From Reyranella sp. (lineage in GTDB: Bacteria > Pseudomonadota > Alphaproteobacteria > Reyranellales > Reyranellaceae), in assembly GCF_004296935.1 (NCBI RefSeq), contig NZ_SCVH01000105.1:16500-80499 (forward strand): a stretch of DNA of 64,000 bases, written 5' to 3'. Position numbers and translations under genes: made by a program. Below are positions 17,732 to 26,479 of this stretch, piece after piece (within the stretch, counting starts at the first letter, position 1; every line of letters starts with the position of its first letter). A model generated the notes under the pieces. It was not told the DNA's origin, searched no databases, and saw only the letters and a list, made by a program, of their open reading frames with translations.

Positions 17732-18958
17732 TCACTCCTTCTTCCGGCAGCGCTCCGGAAGCGGCGGCACGGTCGTCGACGATCGCAGCGCGGCCAGCGC
17801 CGGCGTCAGCAGGGCGTTCGCCATGACCTGCTGGCCGGCATAGTTGGGATGCACGGAATCGGCGAAGAGCTGCAGCTTCTCGCCCTTGTCGAAGATACGG
17901 GTCAAATCGATGTACTTGCCGCGATGCGGGCTGGCCGCGACCTTCTCGAGCAGCAGGGCGTAGATCTCCGTCATCCGCTTTTGCGACAGGATGTCGTCGC
18001 TCCCGGTGCCGAGGCGTCCGGCCGTGACCGCGCGCGCGGGCTGGACGGCCACGAGACAGGGCTGGCCGCGCGCCTCGCAGGCGCCCAGCACCTCGTTCAT
18101 GTTCTCCGTATAGATGTCGGTGATCGCGTCGGCCTGCTTCCTGAAGACGGCATCGTCGTTGTTGAGTTGCCGCCGGAACTCGCTGACATGGCCGTTGAAT
18201 TCGTTCTGGAGGATGGTGTGTGCGATCGCACTGTGGCGGGCGAGCCACCAGATGAAGCCGTCGTTGAAGAGCTGGCTGTAGCGCAGTCCGAGCTGGAACG
18301 GATCGCCGGGGCGCACGGCAGAATTCGCCGGAATGGTGACGTCGTTGTAGCCGTTGACGAACAGCACCAGGCTGGCGCGCCGCGGCGCCACCGCAAGATG
18401 GTAGGCGAGCTTCTCCTGCACCGAGACGAAGCCGCCCATGGCGCCGTTGAAGACGTAGACGTCCTGGCGCCGCAACCTGTCGCGCAGCAGGCCTTCCAGC
18501 CTGGCATGCCAGGTATCGGGTGTTTCATCGGCCGAGAAGCCCTGGGCGACGGAGCCGCCCAGGACATGGACCAGCGTGGCGCCGGGTTCTGCACAGGTGA
18601 TGCGGTCGATTTCGGCGGCGTTGTAGCGCGAGTGTCTGTGGGCGAAGAGAAAGTCGGTCAGCGTCGTCGAAGAGCGGGGCGGCGTCGTCGCGGCATCGTA
18701 GTACAGGCCGAATCGCGCCTCGTGGTAGCCGAGCGCCACGGGCCCGCCAGGCACATAAGGTAGTCGCTCGTTCGGCATCAGGTAATGGTAGTCGCCCGAG
18801 ACGAACACGGGCTGGTAGGGGCGCCGGTATTGCAGGGTCTCGAGGTCGAAAAAGGTGCGGGCGACGATTTCCGCGGCAACCGCTGACACGGCGAGAATGC
18901 CCAGCGTTGCGCCGATCGCCCGGGCCCAGTTGCGGGCCGGCTTGCCCTGTCCAGTCAT
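17732..18958 (-). CDS. SGNH/GDSL-type hydrolase-like, membrane-anchored
   Basis: A 408-residue protein with an N-terminal signal anchor near residues 12-34. It then has SGNH blocks: LGGSVAQGFSADE (nucleophile Ser), LFVNGYNDVTIP (Asn block) and FADSVHPNYAGQQVMANAL (Asp-x-x-His). This suggests a periplasmic esterase or acyltransferase acting on surface glycans. It is convergent with the membrane glycosyltransferase, and its position fits a polysaccharide-decoration role; this is inference. Confidence 0.82.
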   Translation of the reverse strand: MTGQGKPARNWARAIGATLGILAVSAVAAEIVARTFFDLETLQYRRPYQPVFVSGDYHYLMPNERLPYVPGGPVALGYHEARFGLYYDAATTPPRSSTTLTDFLFAHRHSRYNAAEIDRITCAEPGATLVHVLGGSVAQGFSADETPDTWHARLEGLLRDRLRRQDVYVFNGAMGGFVSVQEKLAYHLAVAPRRASLVLFVNGYNDVTIPANSAVRPGDPFQLGLRYSQLFNDGFIWWLARHSAIAHTILQNEFNGHVSEFRRQLNNDDAVFRKQADAITDIYTENMNEVLGACEARGQPCLVAVQPARAVTAGRLGTGSDDILSQKRMTEIYALLLEKVAASPHRGKYIDLTRIFDKGEKLQLFADSVHPNYAGQQVMANALLTPALAALRSSTTVPPLPERCRKKE

Positions 18959-19087
18959 GAGTCTTTTTCACACGTTTTACCGGCCTGCGACAATCGCCCC
19001 GGATTGACCGCAGCAGCGACCGCCCTTATACGGGCCGCGGGCCACGCTCCCCCACCGGAGTGCAGCTCTTCTGTAAGGGAGAGGTAA
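18959..19087 (+). promoter_or_regulatory. serC leader with competing hairpins
   Basis: A 129-base leader. CGCTCC (19045-19050) can pair with GGAGTG (19057-19062), or CTCCC (19047-19051) can pair with the Shine-Dalgarno GGGAG (19077-19081). These structures exclude each other. A conserved RNA motif upstream of serC is described in some Alphaproteobacteria. I cannot say whether this is a member. Confidence 0.25.
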
Positions 19088-20257
19088 ATGATGAAGCCGA
19101 ATATGCGTCCGGCGTGTCCCGACTTTTCGTCCGGACCCTGCGCCAAGCGTCCCGGATGGACGCCCGAAGTCCTCAAAGATGCCGCCACGGGGCGGTCCCA
19201 TCGTTCCAAGCTCGGCAAGAAGAAGATTGTCGAGGCCGTCGATCGCACGCGCGCGATCCTGGGCATTCCCGCCGACTACCGCATCGCCATCGTGCCCGCC
19301 TCGGATACCGGCGCCGTCGAGATGGCGCTGTGGTCGCTGCTCGGCGCCCGGCCCGTCGACATGTTGACCTGGGAAAGTTTTGGCGAGGGCTGGGTCACCG
19401 ACGTGGCCAAGCAGCTCAAGCTCAAGGACGCCCGCGTGCTCAAGGCGCCCTACGGGCAGATCGCCGACCTGAAACAGGTCGATTGGAAACACGACGTCGT
19501 CTTCACCTGGAACGGCACGACCTCGGGCGTGAAAGTGCCGAACGGCGACTGGATCGCCGCGGACCGCGAGGGGCTCGCGATCTGCGACGCGACCTCCGCC
19601 GTCTTCGCCATGGATCTGCCGTGGCAGAAACTCGATGTGGTTACCTGGTCGTGGCAGAAGGTGATGGGCGGGGAGGGCGCACACGGCATGCTGGTGTTGA
19701 GCCCGCGCGCCATCCAGCGGCTCGAAAGCTACACGCCAGCCTGGCCGATGCCCAAGATCTTCCGCCTCACGTCGGGCGGGAAATTCTCCGAGGCGATCTT
19801 CAAGGGCGACACGATCAACACGCCGTCGCTGCTCTGCGTAGAAGATGCGATCGACGGCTTGCGCTGGGGCGAGAGCGTCGGTGGGCTGAAGGGCCTGACG
19901 GCCCGCTCCGAGGCCAATCTCGGCGTGCTCGAGAAGTTCGTCGCGGCGCGGCCGTGGGCGGCCTTCCTGGCGGCCGACAGGGCGATCCGTTCGAACACCT
20001 CGGTCTGCCTCGTCATCACGGCACCCTGGTTCACCGCACTCGCAGCCGACAGCCAAGCGGCGGCGGCCAAGAAGATGGCCGATCTCCTGGAAACCGAGAA
20101 GGCCGGCTACGATGTCGGCTCGTATCGCGACGCTCCGCCGGGCCTGCGCATCTGGTGCGGCGCCACGGTGGAGGCGAGCGACCTCGAGGCGCTGCTGCCC
20201 TGGCTCGACTGGGCCTATGGCGAGATCGAGCGCGAATTCGGCAAAGCAGCGGCCTGA
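19088..20257 (+). CDS. serC: Phosphoserine transaminase
   Basis: A 389-residue PLP aminotransferase of the longer alphaproteobacterial SerC type. It converts 3-phosphohydroxypyruvate to phosphoserine with glutamate as amino donor. The N-terminal [12 protein letters not shown] is the phosphate-binding opening. The Schiff-base lysine lies in [34 protein letters not shown] contributes substrate contacts. Two successive ATG codons (19088, 19091) could start translation. It is followed after 11 bases by serA, the preceding enzyme of the pathway. Confidence 0.95.
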   Translation: MMKPNMRPACPDFSSGPCAKRPGWTPEVLKDAATGRSHRSKLGKKKIVEAVDRTRAILGIPADYRIAIVPASDTGAVEMALWSLLGARPVDMLTWESFGEGWVTDVAKQLKLKDARVLKAPYGQIADLKQVDWKHDVVFTWNGTTSGVKVPNGDWIAADREGLAICDATSAVFAMDLPWQKLDVVTWSWQKVMGGEGAHGMLVLSPRAIQRLESYTPAWPMPKIFRLTSGGKFSEAIFKGDTINTPSLLCVEDAIDGLRWGESVGGLKGLTARSEANLGVLEKFVAARPWAAFLAADRAIRSNTSVCLVITAPWFTALAADSQAAAAKKMADLLETEKAGYDVGSYRDAPPGLRIWCGATVEASDLEALLPWLDWAYGEIEREFGKAAA

Positions 20258-20268
20258 GGAGCAGAAAC

Positions 20269-21852
20269 ATGGCGAAGCCCAAGGTCCTCATCTCCGATGA
20301 GCTTTCCCCGCGCGCTGTCGAGATCTTCTCGGAGCGCGGTTGCGACGTTGATTTCAAGCCGGGTCTCAAGCCCGCCGAGCTGCGTGCCATCATCGGCAAC
20401 TACGAAGGCCTCGCGATCCGGTCGGCGACCAAGGTCACGGCCGAGGTTCTGGCCGAGGCCAAGAAGCTCAAGGTCGTGGGCCGCGCCGGCATCGGCGTCG
20501 ACAACGTCGACATCAAGGCCGCGACCGCGCACGGGGTGGTGGTCATGAACACCCCGTTCGGCAATGCCATCACCACCGCCGAACATGCCATCGCGCTGAT
20601 GTTCGCCGTCGCCCGCCAGGTGCCGGACGCCAACACCAGCACCCAGGCCGGCAAGTGGGAGAAGAACCGCTTCATGGGCGTCGAGCTCAGCTTCAAGACG
20701 CTGGGCCTGATCGGTTGCGGCAACATCGGCTCGATCGTGGCCGAGCGGGCGCTCGGCCTGAAGATGCGCGTGCTGGCCTACGATCCGTTCCTGAGCGACC
20801 AGCGCGCCGCCGAGTTGGGCGTCGAGAAGGGCACGCTGGACCAGGTGCTGGCGCGTGCCGATTTCATCACCGTGCACACGCCGCTCACCGAGCAGACCAA
20901 GAACATCCTGAGCCGCGCCAACCTGATGAAGACCCGCAAGGGCGTGCGCGTCATCAACTGCGCCCGCGGCGGGCTGGTCGACGAACTGGCGGTGCGTGAC
21001 CTGCTGGTCTCCGGCCATATTGCCGGAGCGGGCTTCGACGTCTTCACCGTGGAGCCCGCCAAGGAAAGCGTGCTGTTCGGCGCGCCCAACCTCGTCTGCA
21101 CGCCGCATCTCGGCGCGTCGACGCTCGAGGCGCAGGAAAACGTGGCGCTGCAGGTGGCCGAGCAGATGGCCGACTACCTGCTGACCGGGGCGGTGACGAA
21201 CTCGCTCAACATGCCCAACGTTTCGGCCGAGGACGCGCCGCGGCTGGCGCCCTACCTCGACCTTGCGCAGAAGCTCGGCTCCTTCGCCGGCCAGCTCACC
21301 GATACCGACATCAAGGCGGTGTCGATCGAGTACGAGGGCGACGTGGCGGGGCTCAACGTCAAGCCGCTGACGCAGGTGGCGCTGATGGGCGTGCTGCGGC
21401 CGCAGCTCGATTCGGTGAACATGGTCAATGCTCCGGTCGTTGCCCGCGAGCGCGGCATCGAGGTCGCCGAGGTCAAGCACGAGCGCACCAGCGACTACCA
21501 TTCGATGATCCGCCTCTCGGTGACGACCGAGAAGTACATCCGCTCCGTGACCGGCACGCTGTTCGGCGGCAAGCACCCGCGCATCGTCGAGATCAAGGGT
21601 ATCGAGATCGACGCCGCCTTCGCGCCGCACATGCTCTACATCACCAACGACGACAAGCCGGGCTTCATCGGCCGCCTCGGCACGCTCCTGGGCGAGAGCA
21701 AGGTCAACATCGCGACCTTCCATCTCGGCCGCGACAAGCCCGGCGGCTCGGCCATCGCCCTGGTCCAGGTCGACCAACCGATCTCGTCGGCCCTGATTGG
21801 CCAAATCGCCGCCGTCGAGGGTGTCGTGCAGGCCAAGGTGTTGGGGTTCTAG
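20269..21852 (+). CDS. serA: D-3-phosphoglycerate dehydrogenase
   Basis: A 527-residue long-form SerA that oxidises 3-phosphoglycerate with NAD, the committed step of serine synthesis. The Rossmann motif is LGLIGCGNIGSIVAERA. The catalytic residues lie in INCARGGLVDE (Arg), the region around TVEPAKES (Glu), and CTPHLGASTLEAQ (His). An intervening domain lies near 320-450. The C-terminal ACT domain (HMLYITNDDKPGFIGRLGTLL) is likely to bind serine for feedback control. The ribosome binding site GAGGAG lies 6 bases before ATG 20269. It forms an operon with serC. Confidence 0.97.
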   Translation: MAKPKVLISDELSPRAVEIFSERGCDVDFKPGLKPAELRAIIGNYEGLAIRSATKVTAEVLAEAKKLKVVGRAGIGVDNVDIKAATAHGVVVMNTPFGNAITTAEHAIALMFAVARQVPDANTSTQAGKWEKNRFMGVELSFKTLGLIGCGNIGSIVAERALGLKMRVLAYDPFLSDQRAAELGVEKGTLDQVLARADFITVHTPLTEQTKNILSRANLMKTRKGVRVINCARGGLVDELAVRDLLVSGHIAGAGFDVFTVEPAKESVLFGAPNLVCTPHLGASTLEAQENVALQVAEQMADYLLTGAVTNSLNMPNVSAEDAPRLAPYLDLAQKLGSFAGQLTDTDIKAVSIEYEGDVAGLNVKPLTQVALMGVLRPQLDSVNMVNAPVVARERGIEVAEVKHERTSDYHSMIRLSVTTEKYIRSVTGTLFGGKHPRIVEIKGIEIDAAFAPHMLYITNDDKPGFIGRLGTLLGESKVNIATFHLGRDKPGGSAIALVQVDQPISSALIGQIAAVEGVVQAKVLGF

Positions 21853-21860
21853 CGGCTCAT

Positions 21861-24800
21861 TCACCACGTCATGCGCAGGCCGGCGGAGAAGGCGTGGTTG
21901 TCGGTGCCGGTGCCGACCTCGCCGTCGTAGCGAAAATAGATCGAAGTGTTCTCCGCAATCGCGGTGCCGGCGGCGAATCCGAGGGCAGCGGAGTCGCGCT
22001 GAGGGGCCGCGCCGAACACGGTGAAATTGCTGCCCGGTGCGCCGGCGAACGAGGCGGTGACAGGCCGCGAGGTGTCGGCATATTCGTGGGCCCAGCCGAG
22101 GCGAACCTGCAAGGCGAGCCTGTCGCGCCAGCCGGCGTCGAGGGCCCCCGCGAGTTCCATGCCGATCGTGCTGCGCACCGAGTTGGTCGTCTGCTGCGCG
22201 ACGTTGAGGCTGAGCGAGCCCGCGCCCGTCTCGTTGAAAGCGGCCTGGTTGTTGTTCACGCCTTGCAGGCGGGCGAACGGTGTCAGCGAAGCGGCGGCCT
22301 GTTCGTAGATGCCGATCCTGTAGCCGGCCTCGACCTGGCCGACGAGCTGGCTGGCGCCAGCATGGCCCGTCGCCGTGCGGGGCTGCAGGCCCGGGATGGC
22401 GATCATGCGGGTCATCTGGTTGTCGTTGTAGCCGTAGCCCGCCTGGGCATCGAGGTAGAACGCCGCCTGGGTGAAGGAAGCGTAGAGGCTGGCCTGGTAG
22501 CTGTCGCTGGTGCCGCGGCCGCTGAAGCCGCTCAGCCACTGATTGCCGCTCGAGAAGCCGATGCCGAGGCCGACGAGGAACTGCGGAGCGAGGCGATAGT
22601 CGGCGCCGGTGGCCATGCCGCCACCGTTGTAGGTAAGTGTCGAGGCGTTGCCGTTGCCGGCGACGCTGCCGGTGCCGCCCAGCGCGCTGCCCCATAGGCT
22701 CCACGGGCTCGGGCTTTCATCACCATCGGGGCCATCGCAGGCGACGTCGCAGACCTGGGCCAGGGCGACGCGAGTGCCGCTTCCCGCCCCACCGCGCGAC
22801 TGCCTCATCTGCTGGCCGATGGTGTTCATGAACAAGAAGCTGCTGCCGACATTGGCGGTGCTGAAGCCCGAATAGTTCTGGCCGCTGAGGGCATCCATGG
22901 CGGCCTGGCCCTGGGGCAGGCTGAGCGTCGCCATGGTGCCGATCACCGTGGCGAAGTCGCCGCCCGAGCCCGCGACGCTGCGGTCGAGCACGCCGCCCAC
23001 GGCCCGCTGGTTGGCGCTCTGCGCGCCGGCGGCGAAGCCGCCGGGCTTCAGCGTCAGGTAGACGTTATTGGAGTCGTAGCCGAGCGAAGCCTGGAGGAAG
23101 GGATAGTTGCTGGTGACGCCGGCATAGGTGCCGGTGACGCCACCAGTGGCATTGAGGATGGTGTAGGTCGTGCTGGGCGCATAGACGCCGGGGTCGGCCA
23201 ACGCCTGGACCGTGCCGCCGTTGATGGTGGCCGTGCCCGGCGCACCGGTGACGTTGGTGCGATCGGCCTGGCCCGCGGCATTGGCCTCGACCTGGTAGGT
23301 GCTGCCGGCATTCTGGGTGAAGGAGCCGACGATGTTCAGCGTGCCGATCGAATTGCCGGGCGCCATGACGCCGCCGTTGGACACCGTGCCGGTGATGGTG
23401 CCGACGCCACCGAGGTTGCCGCCTGCGCCCACCGTGACGTTGCTGGTGATGCTGCCGTTGATGGCGAGCCGGCCGCCCGAGACCGTGGTCGGGCCGGTGT
23501 AGGTGTTGGCGCCGGTCAGGTTCAGCAGGCCGGCACCGCTCTTGGTGATGCCGCCGGTGCCGGTGATGGTCGTGCTGAGCGTTGTGTTGGTGGCATCGTC
23601 GGCGATCAGATTGCTGCCGCCCAGCGAGATCGTGCCGCCGCTGCCCGCCAGCGAGCCCACCGTCAGGTTGAAGCCATTAAGGTCGAAGATTCCGCCGTTC
23701 ACCGTGAGCGCACCCATCGTCGGCAGCGCCGTGGAGCTGCCCAGGCGGAAGGTGCCGGCCGATACGGTCGTGCCGCCCGTGTAGCTGTTGCTGCCCGACA
23801 CCGTGAGCACGCCGGCGCCGATCTTGGTGAGGCCGCCGCTGCCCGACATGTTGCCGGCGTAGGTGCCGGCGCTGGCCTGGTCGAACACCACCGAGGCGTT
23901 GTTGACGATGGCGCCCTGCAGGCTGGTGGTGTGGCCCTGCAGGACGCCGCCCGACACCGTCGTGCCGCCGGTGTAGCTGTTTGTTCCGGTCAGGATCACC
24001 GTGCCCGCCCCCAGCTTGGCGAGGCCGCCACTGCCCGACATGTTGCCGGCATAGGTGCCGTTGCTGGACTGGTTGAAGGCGACCGAAGCATTGTTGACGA
24101 TGGCGCCTTGCAGGCTGGTGGTGTTGCCCTGCAGTGCGCCGGCCGAGACGGTCGTGCCGCCAGAGTAGGTATTGGCACCCAGCAGGGTGAGCGTGCCGGT
24201 ACCCTGCTTCACGAATGCGCCGCTGCCAGTGATGGCCGCCGAAAGCGAGGTGCTGCTGGCGCTGTTCGCGGTCAGCGTGCCGGTGCCCAGCGCCAGCGTG
24301 CCGCCGGTGCCGGAGAGAGCGCCGACCGTCTGGGTATGGCCATCGAGGTCGAAGATGCCGCCGTTGATCGTGAGCGCGCCGGTCGACAGCAACGACCCGC
24401 CGGCGCCCAGTCGCAGCGTGCCGCCGTTCACGACGGTGCCACCGCTATAGGTGTTCGCGGCGCCCAGTTCGAGCTTGCCCGAGGTGAGCGTGAGCGAGTT
24501 GGGTCCGGTGATGACGGCGTTGATCCTTGCCGTTCCCGTTCCGCCTACGGCAAAGCTCGTCGCGCCGAACAGGTAGGTCGGCAGGGTCGACAGGAAATTG
24601 TCGGACAAGGTCACCGGCCCCGTCAGCGCGACACCGGATGTCGAACTGCCGCTGACGCCACCGCCTGTGGCGACATTGCCGGTCCAGGCATAGCCCACGT
24701 AACCGTTGTCGTAGTCGTAGAGATAGTCGAATCCGGCGAAGAACTCGCGGCCGGTGTTGAGGTAGATGTTCGGGCTGCCGACGTTGACCGCGGTCACGTT

Positions 24801-25700
24801 GCAGGGAACGACCGTTGGCGCCACCGGCGTCGGGCAGCTGGTGTTCGAGTGCCCCTGGGCCTTGAATCCGTAGGACGCGCCCTGGCCCGGGAACGTGACC
24901 AGGATGTCGGTGCCGTTCGGCGCGAAGAAGCCGCTGCGCAGGCCCGTGCCGGGCGGCGGCGTCAGGAACGCGTAGTTGATGCCGGCGTCCTGCAGGACGG
25001 TGCCGCTGCCGCTGATGCCGTTCACCGAGACGGTCATGCCGGTGGCGTTCCAGTCGATGGAATTCTGGACCAGCTTCACCATGGCGAAGCCCGAGTTCGC
25101 GCTGGCCGGGACGCCGAGCGTGACCCCGGTGTTGCTGATGATGTAGCCCTTGGTGGATACGCCGTCGACGTTGAGGAACGGATTGGCGGAGACGGGAATG
25201 GGGGTGGCGGGGTCCGCGCCGTTGCCGCGATTGTAGCCGACGCCCATGTAGAGCGCGTCGGCCTGTTGCTCTGTGTAGAGCACCCTGACGGTCGCGGTTG
25301 CGACGGGAAGGGTGCCAACACCCGGATTCGGGTTATAGATCTGCACTGTCGTGTCGTAGTACGTCCCGGTGTAACCGACGCCGCTGCTGCTGTAGGACTG
25401 GCTGCCGGGGCCGACCTTGACGTTGCCCGGGGCATTCGGATTGAAATAATCCCGCCCGACGACGATGCCGGTCGAGCCGGTGTCCATCGTGGCTGCGACG
25501 GGTGTGCTTACCCTGCCGCCGGGCAGCAGGATGTTGATCGTGCCTGGATTGTTGGGCCCCATCGGCCCGTTGGCGTATTGCACCGAGATGCCGGTACCGC
25601 TGTACTGGTTCCACGACTGCGCTCGAGCCTGCTCCGAAGCCGCCGCGGCGGTGGCGAGCCACAGGCCTATGCCGGTGATATACGGCCTGCAGACAGTCAT
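21861..25700 (-). CDS. Autotransporter with pepsin-like DTGS motif in the passenger
   Basis: A 1279-residue type Va-like autotransporter. A signal peptide (about residues 1-28) is followed by a globular domain to about residue 370. That domain contains MDTGSTGIVV (Asp73) and, further on, VLQDAGINYAFL (Asp238), a spacing and pattern reminiscent of the two lobes of pepsin-like aspartic proteases. Residues about 390-900 are beta-helix repeats of the NTYSGGTTV type, two of them nearly identical. The C-terminal 280 residues form the outer-membrane barrel, ending in LRMTW with an aromatic last residue. Function unknown: adhesin or surface protease. It is convergent with serA, 8 bases from its stop. 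Confidence 0.88.
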   Translation of the reverse strand: MTVCRPYITGIGLWLATAAAASEQARAQSWNQYSGTGISVQYANGPMGPNNPGTINILLPGGRVSTPVAATMDTGSTGIVVGRDYFNPNAPGNVKVGPGSQSYSSSGVGYTGTYYDTTVQIYNPNPGVGTLPVATATVRVLYTEQQADALYMGVGYNRGNGADPATPIPVSANPFLNVDGVSTKGYIISNTGVTLGVPASANSGFAMVKLVQNSIDWNATGMTVSVNGISGSGTVLQDAGINYAFLTPPPGTGLRSGFFAPNGTDILVTFPGQGASYGFKAQGHSNTSCPTPVAPTVVPCNVTAVNVGSPNIYLNTGREFFAGFDYLYDYDNGYVGYAWTGNVATGGGVSGSSTSGVALTGPVTLSDNFLSTLPTYLFGATSFAVGGTGTARINAVITGPNSLTLTSGKLELGAANTYSGGTVVNGGTLRLGAGGSLLSTGALTINGGIFDLDGHTQTVGALSGTGGTLALGTGTLTANSASSTSLSAAITGSGAFVKQGTGTLTLLGANTYSGGTTVSAGALQGNTTSLQGAIVNNASVAFNQSSNGTYAGNMSGSGGLAKLGAGTVILTGTNSYTGGTTVSGGVLQGHTTSLQGAIVNNASVVFDQASAGTYAGNMSGSGGLTKIGAGVLTVSGSNSYTGGTTVSAGTFRLGSSTALPTMGALTVNGGIFDLNGFNLTVGSLAGSGGTISLGGSNLIADDATNTTLSTTITGTGGITKSGAGLLNLTGANTYTGPTTVSGGRLAINGSITSNVTVGAGGNLGGVGTITGTVSNGGVMAPGNSIGTLNIVGSFTQNAGSTYQVEANAAGQADRTNVTGAPGTATINGGTVQALADPGVYAPSTTYTILNATGGVTGTYAGVTSNYPFLQASLGYDSNNVYLTLKPGGFAAGAQSANQRAVGGVLDRSVAGSGGDFATVIGTMATLSLPQGQAAMDALSGQNYSGFSTANVGSSFLFMNTIGQQMRQSRGGAGSGTRVALAQVCDVACDGPDGDESPSPWSLWGSALGGTGSVAGNGNASTLTYNGGGMATGADYRLAPQFLVGLGIGFSSGNQWLSGFSGRGTSDSYQASLYASFTQAAFYLDAQAGYGYNDNQMTRMIAIPGLQPRTATGHAGASQLVGQVEAGYRIGIYEQAAASLTPFARLQGVNNNQAAFNETGAGSLSLNVAQQTTNSVRSTIGMELAGALDAGWRDRLALQVRLGWAHEYADTSRPVTASFAGAPGSNFTVFGAAPQRDSAALGFAAGTAIAENTSIYFRYDGEVGTGTDNHAFSAGLRMTW
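23870..24150 (-). repeat. Two near-identical passenger repeats inside the autotransporter gene
   Basis: Consecutive protein units of about 78 residues share TTSLQGAIVNNASV and TYAGNMSGSGGL almost exactly. The DNA is also very similar in the two copies. This indicates a recent internal duplication within the beta-helix. Confidence 0.7.
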
Positions 25701-25911
25701 TCGTTGCTTTCCACGCCCTCTGCCTTGTCGCGAAATGAATATGCGCCTCGGTTGCGTTTTCGCCAGCGATGAACTACCCGGAATGAGCCAGTCGGTTCTT
25801 CAAAATGGGCGGCTCAGGGTTCGTCCTGCTTCGGGTCGGCATGAGAAAAGTTTCCTCGCGCCGGGCGAGATGACGGCGCTATCGTCGCCGCGATGAAACA
25901 GAGGTGTGCCG

Positions 25912-26463
25912 ATGGCCCGTGTCAGTGAAATCGAGGAGGACGGCGGCGATCCGACCTTGAAGGCGATCTTCGACCGCCAGCGCGAGATGTTCGGCGGCCT
26001 GCTCAATCCCACCAAGGTCCTGGCACACTGTCCGCCGATCCTGCGCGCCGCCGGCCTGCTCGGCCAGTCGATCGAGCAGTCTGGCCTGCTGCCCAAGGGC
26101 CTGCCGGCGCTGCTCTACGTGCGGGTCGCCACCATCAACGGCTGTCCGTTTTGAATGGACATAAATTCCAGCCGTGTGCTGGAAACCACTGAAGGCGGGA
26201 TGGAGAAGCTCGCGGAAGTCACGGACTGGCGCGACAGCAAGCTGTTCAGCGAGGCCGAGCGGCTGGCGCTCGAATATGCCGAGCGCATCACCTACACCGA
26301 CCGACAAGTCGACGATGCGCTCGTCGACAAGTTGAAGAAACACTACAGCGATGGCCAGATCGTCGAACTCACGGCGGCGATCGCCATGGAGAACTTCCGC
26401 TCGAAGTTCAATCCGCCGCTGGGCATCGAGGCTCAGGGCTTCTGCATGGTTCCGAAACGGTAG
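25912..26463 (+). CDS. Candidate selenoprotein: AhpD/carboxymuconolactone-decarboxylase family with CxxU
   Basis: Reading ATG 25912 to the TAG at 26461-26463 gives 183 residues with one in-frame TGA at codon 81 (26152-26154). The residues around it read INGCPF-(TGA)-MDINSS. AhpD-like proteins have the redox motif CxxC at exactly this place (NGCPFCxDIN), so the TGA replaces the second cysteine, giving CxxU with Cys78. Coding continues in the same frame for 102 more codons with normal family features (LALEYAERITYTDRQVDD, IVELTAAIAMENFRSKFN), so the 3' half has not decayed. A 7-bp hairpin begins 11 bases after the TGA, as in bacterial SECIS elements. AGAGG lies 7 bases before ATG. The role is probably a thiol/selenol peroxidase or reductase. 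The alternative is a recent nonsense mutation. Confidence 0.8.
26152..26184 (+). promoter_or_regulatory. In-frame UGA and SECIS-like hairpin
   Basis: After TGA (26152-26154) come 11 bases. Then TTCCAGC (26166-26172), loop CGTGT, and GCTGGAA (26178-26184) form a perfect 7-bp stem. The loop has a G among its first two bases and begins 19 bases from the UGA. E. coli fdhF also has 11 bases between its UGA and the minimal upper stem-loop. These features meet the general rules for bacterial SECIS elements. Confidence 0.7.
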
Positions 26464-26479
26464 CTGACGGCGAGAGCCT

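Noticed and set aside
23000-24500. Possible CRISPR-like repeats
   Set aside because: The spacing is irregular and the repeats are in frame, encoding beta-helix units of the autotransporter passenger.
26155-26463. A separate 102-residue gene starting at ATG 26155
   Set aside because: The ATG follows the TGA directly in the same frame, has no ribosome binding site, and would start inside the redox motif of the family. Read-through as selenocysteine explains the region better.
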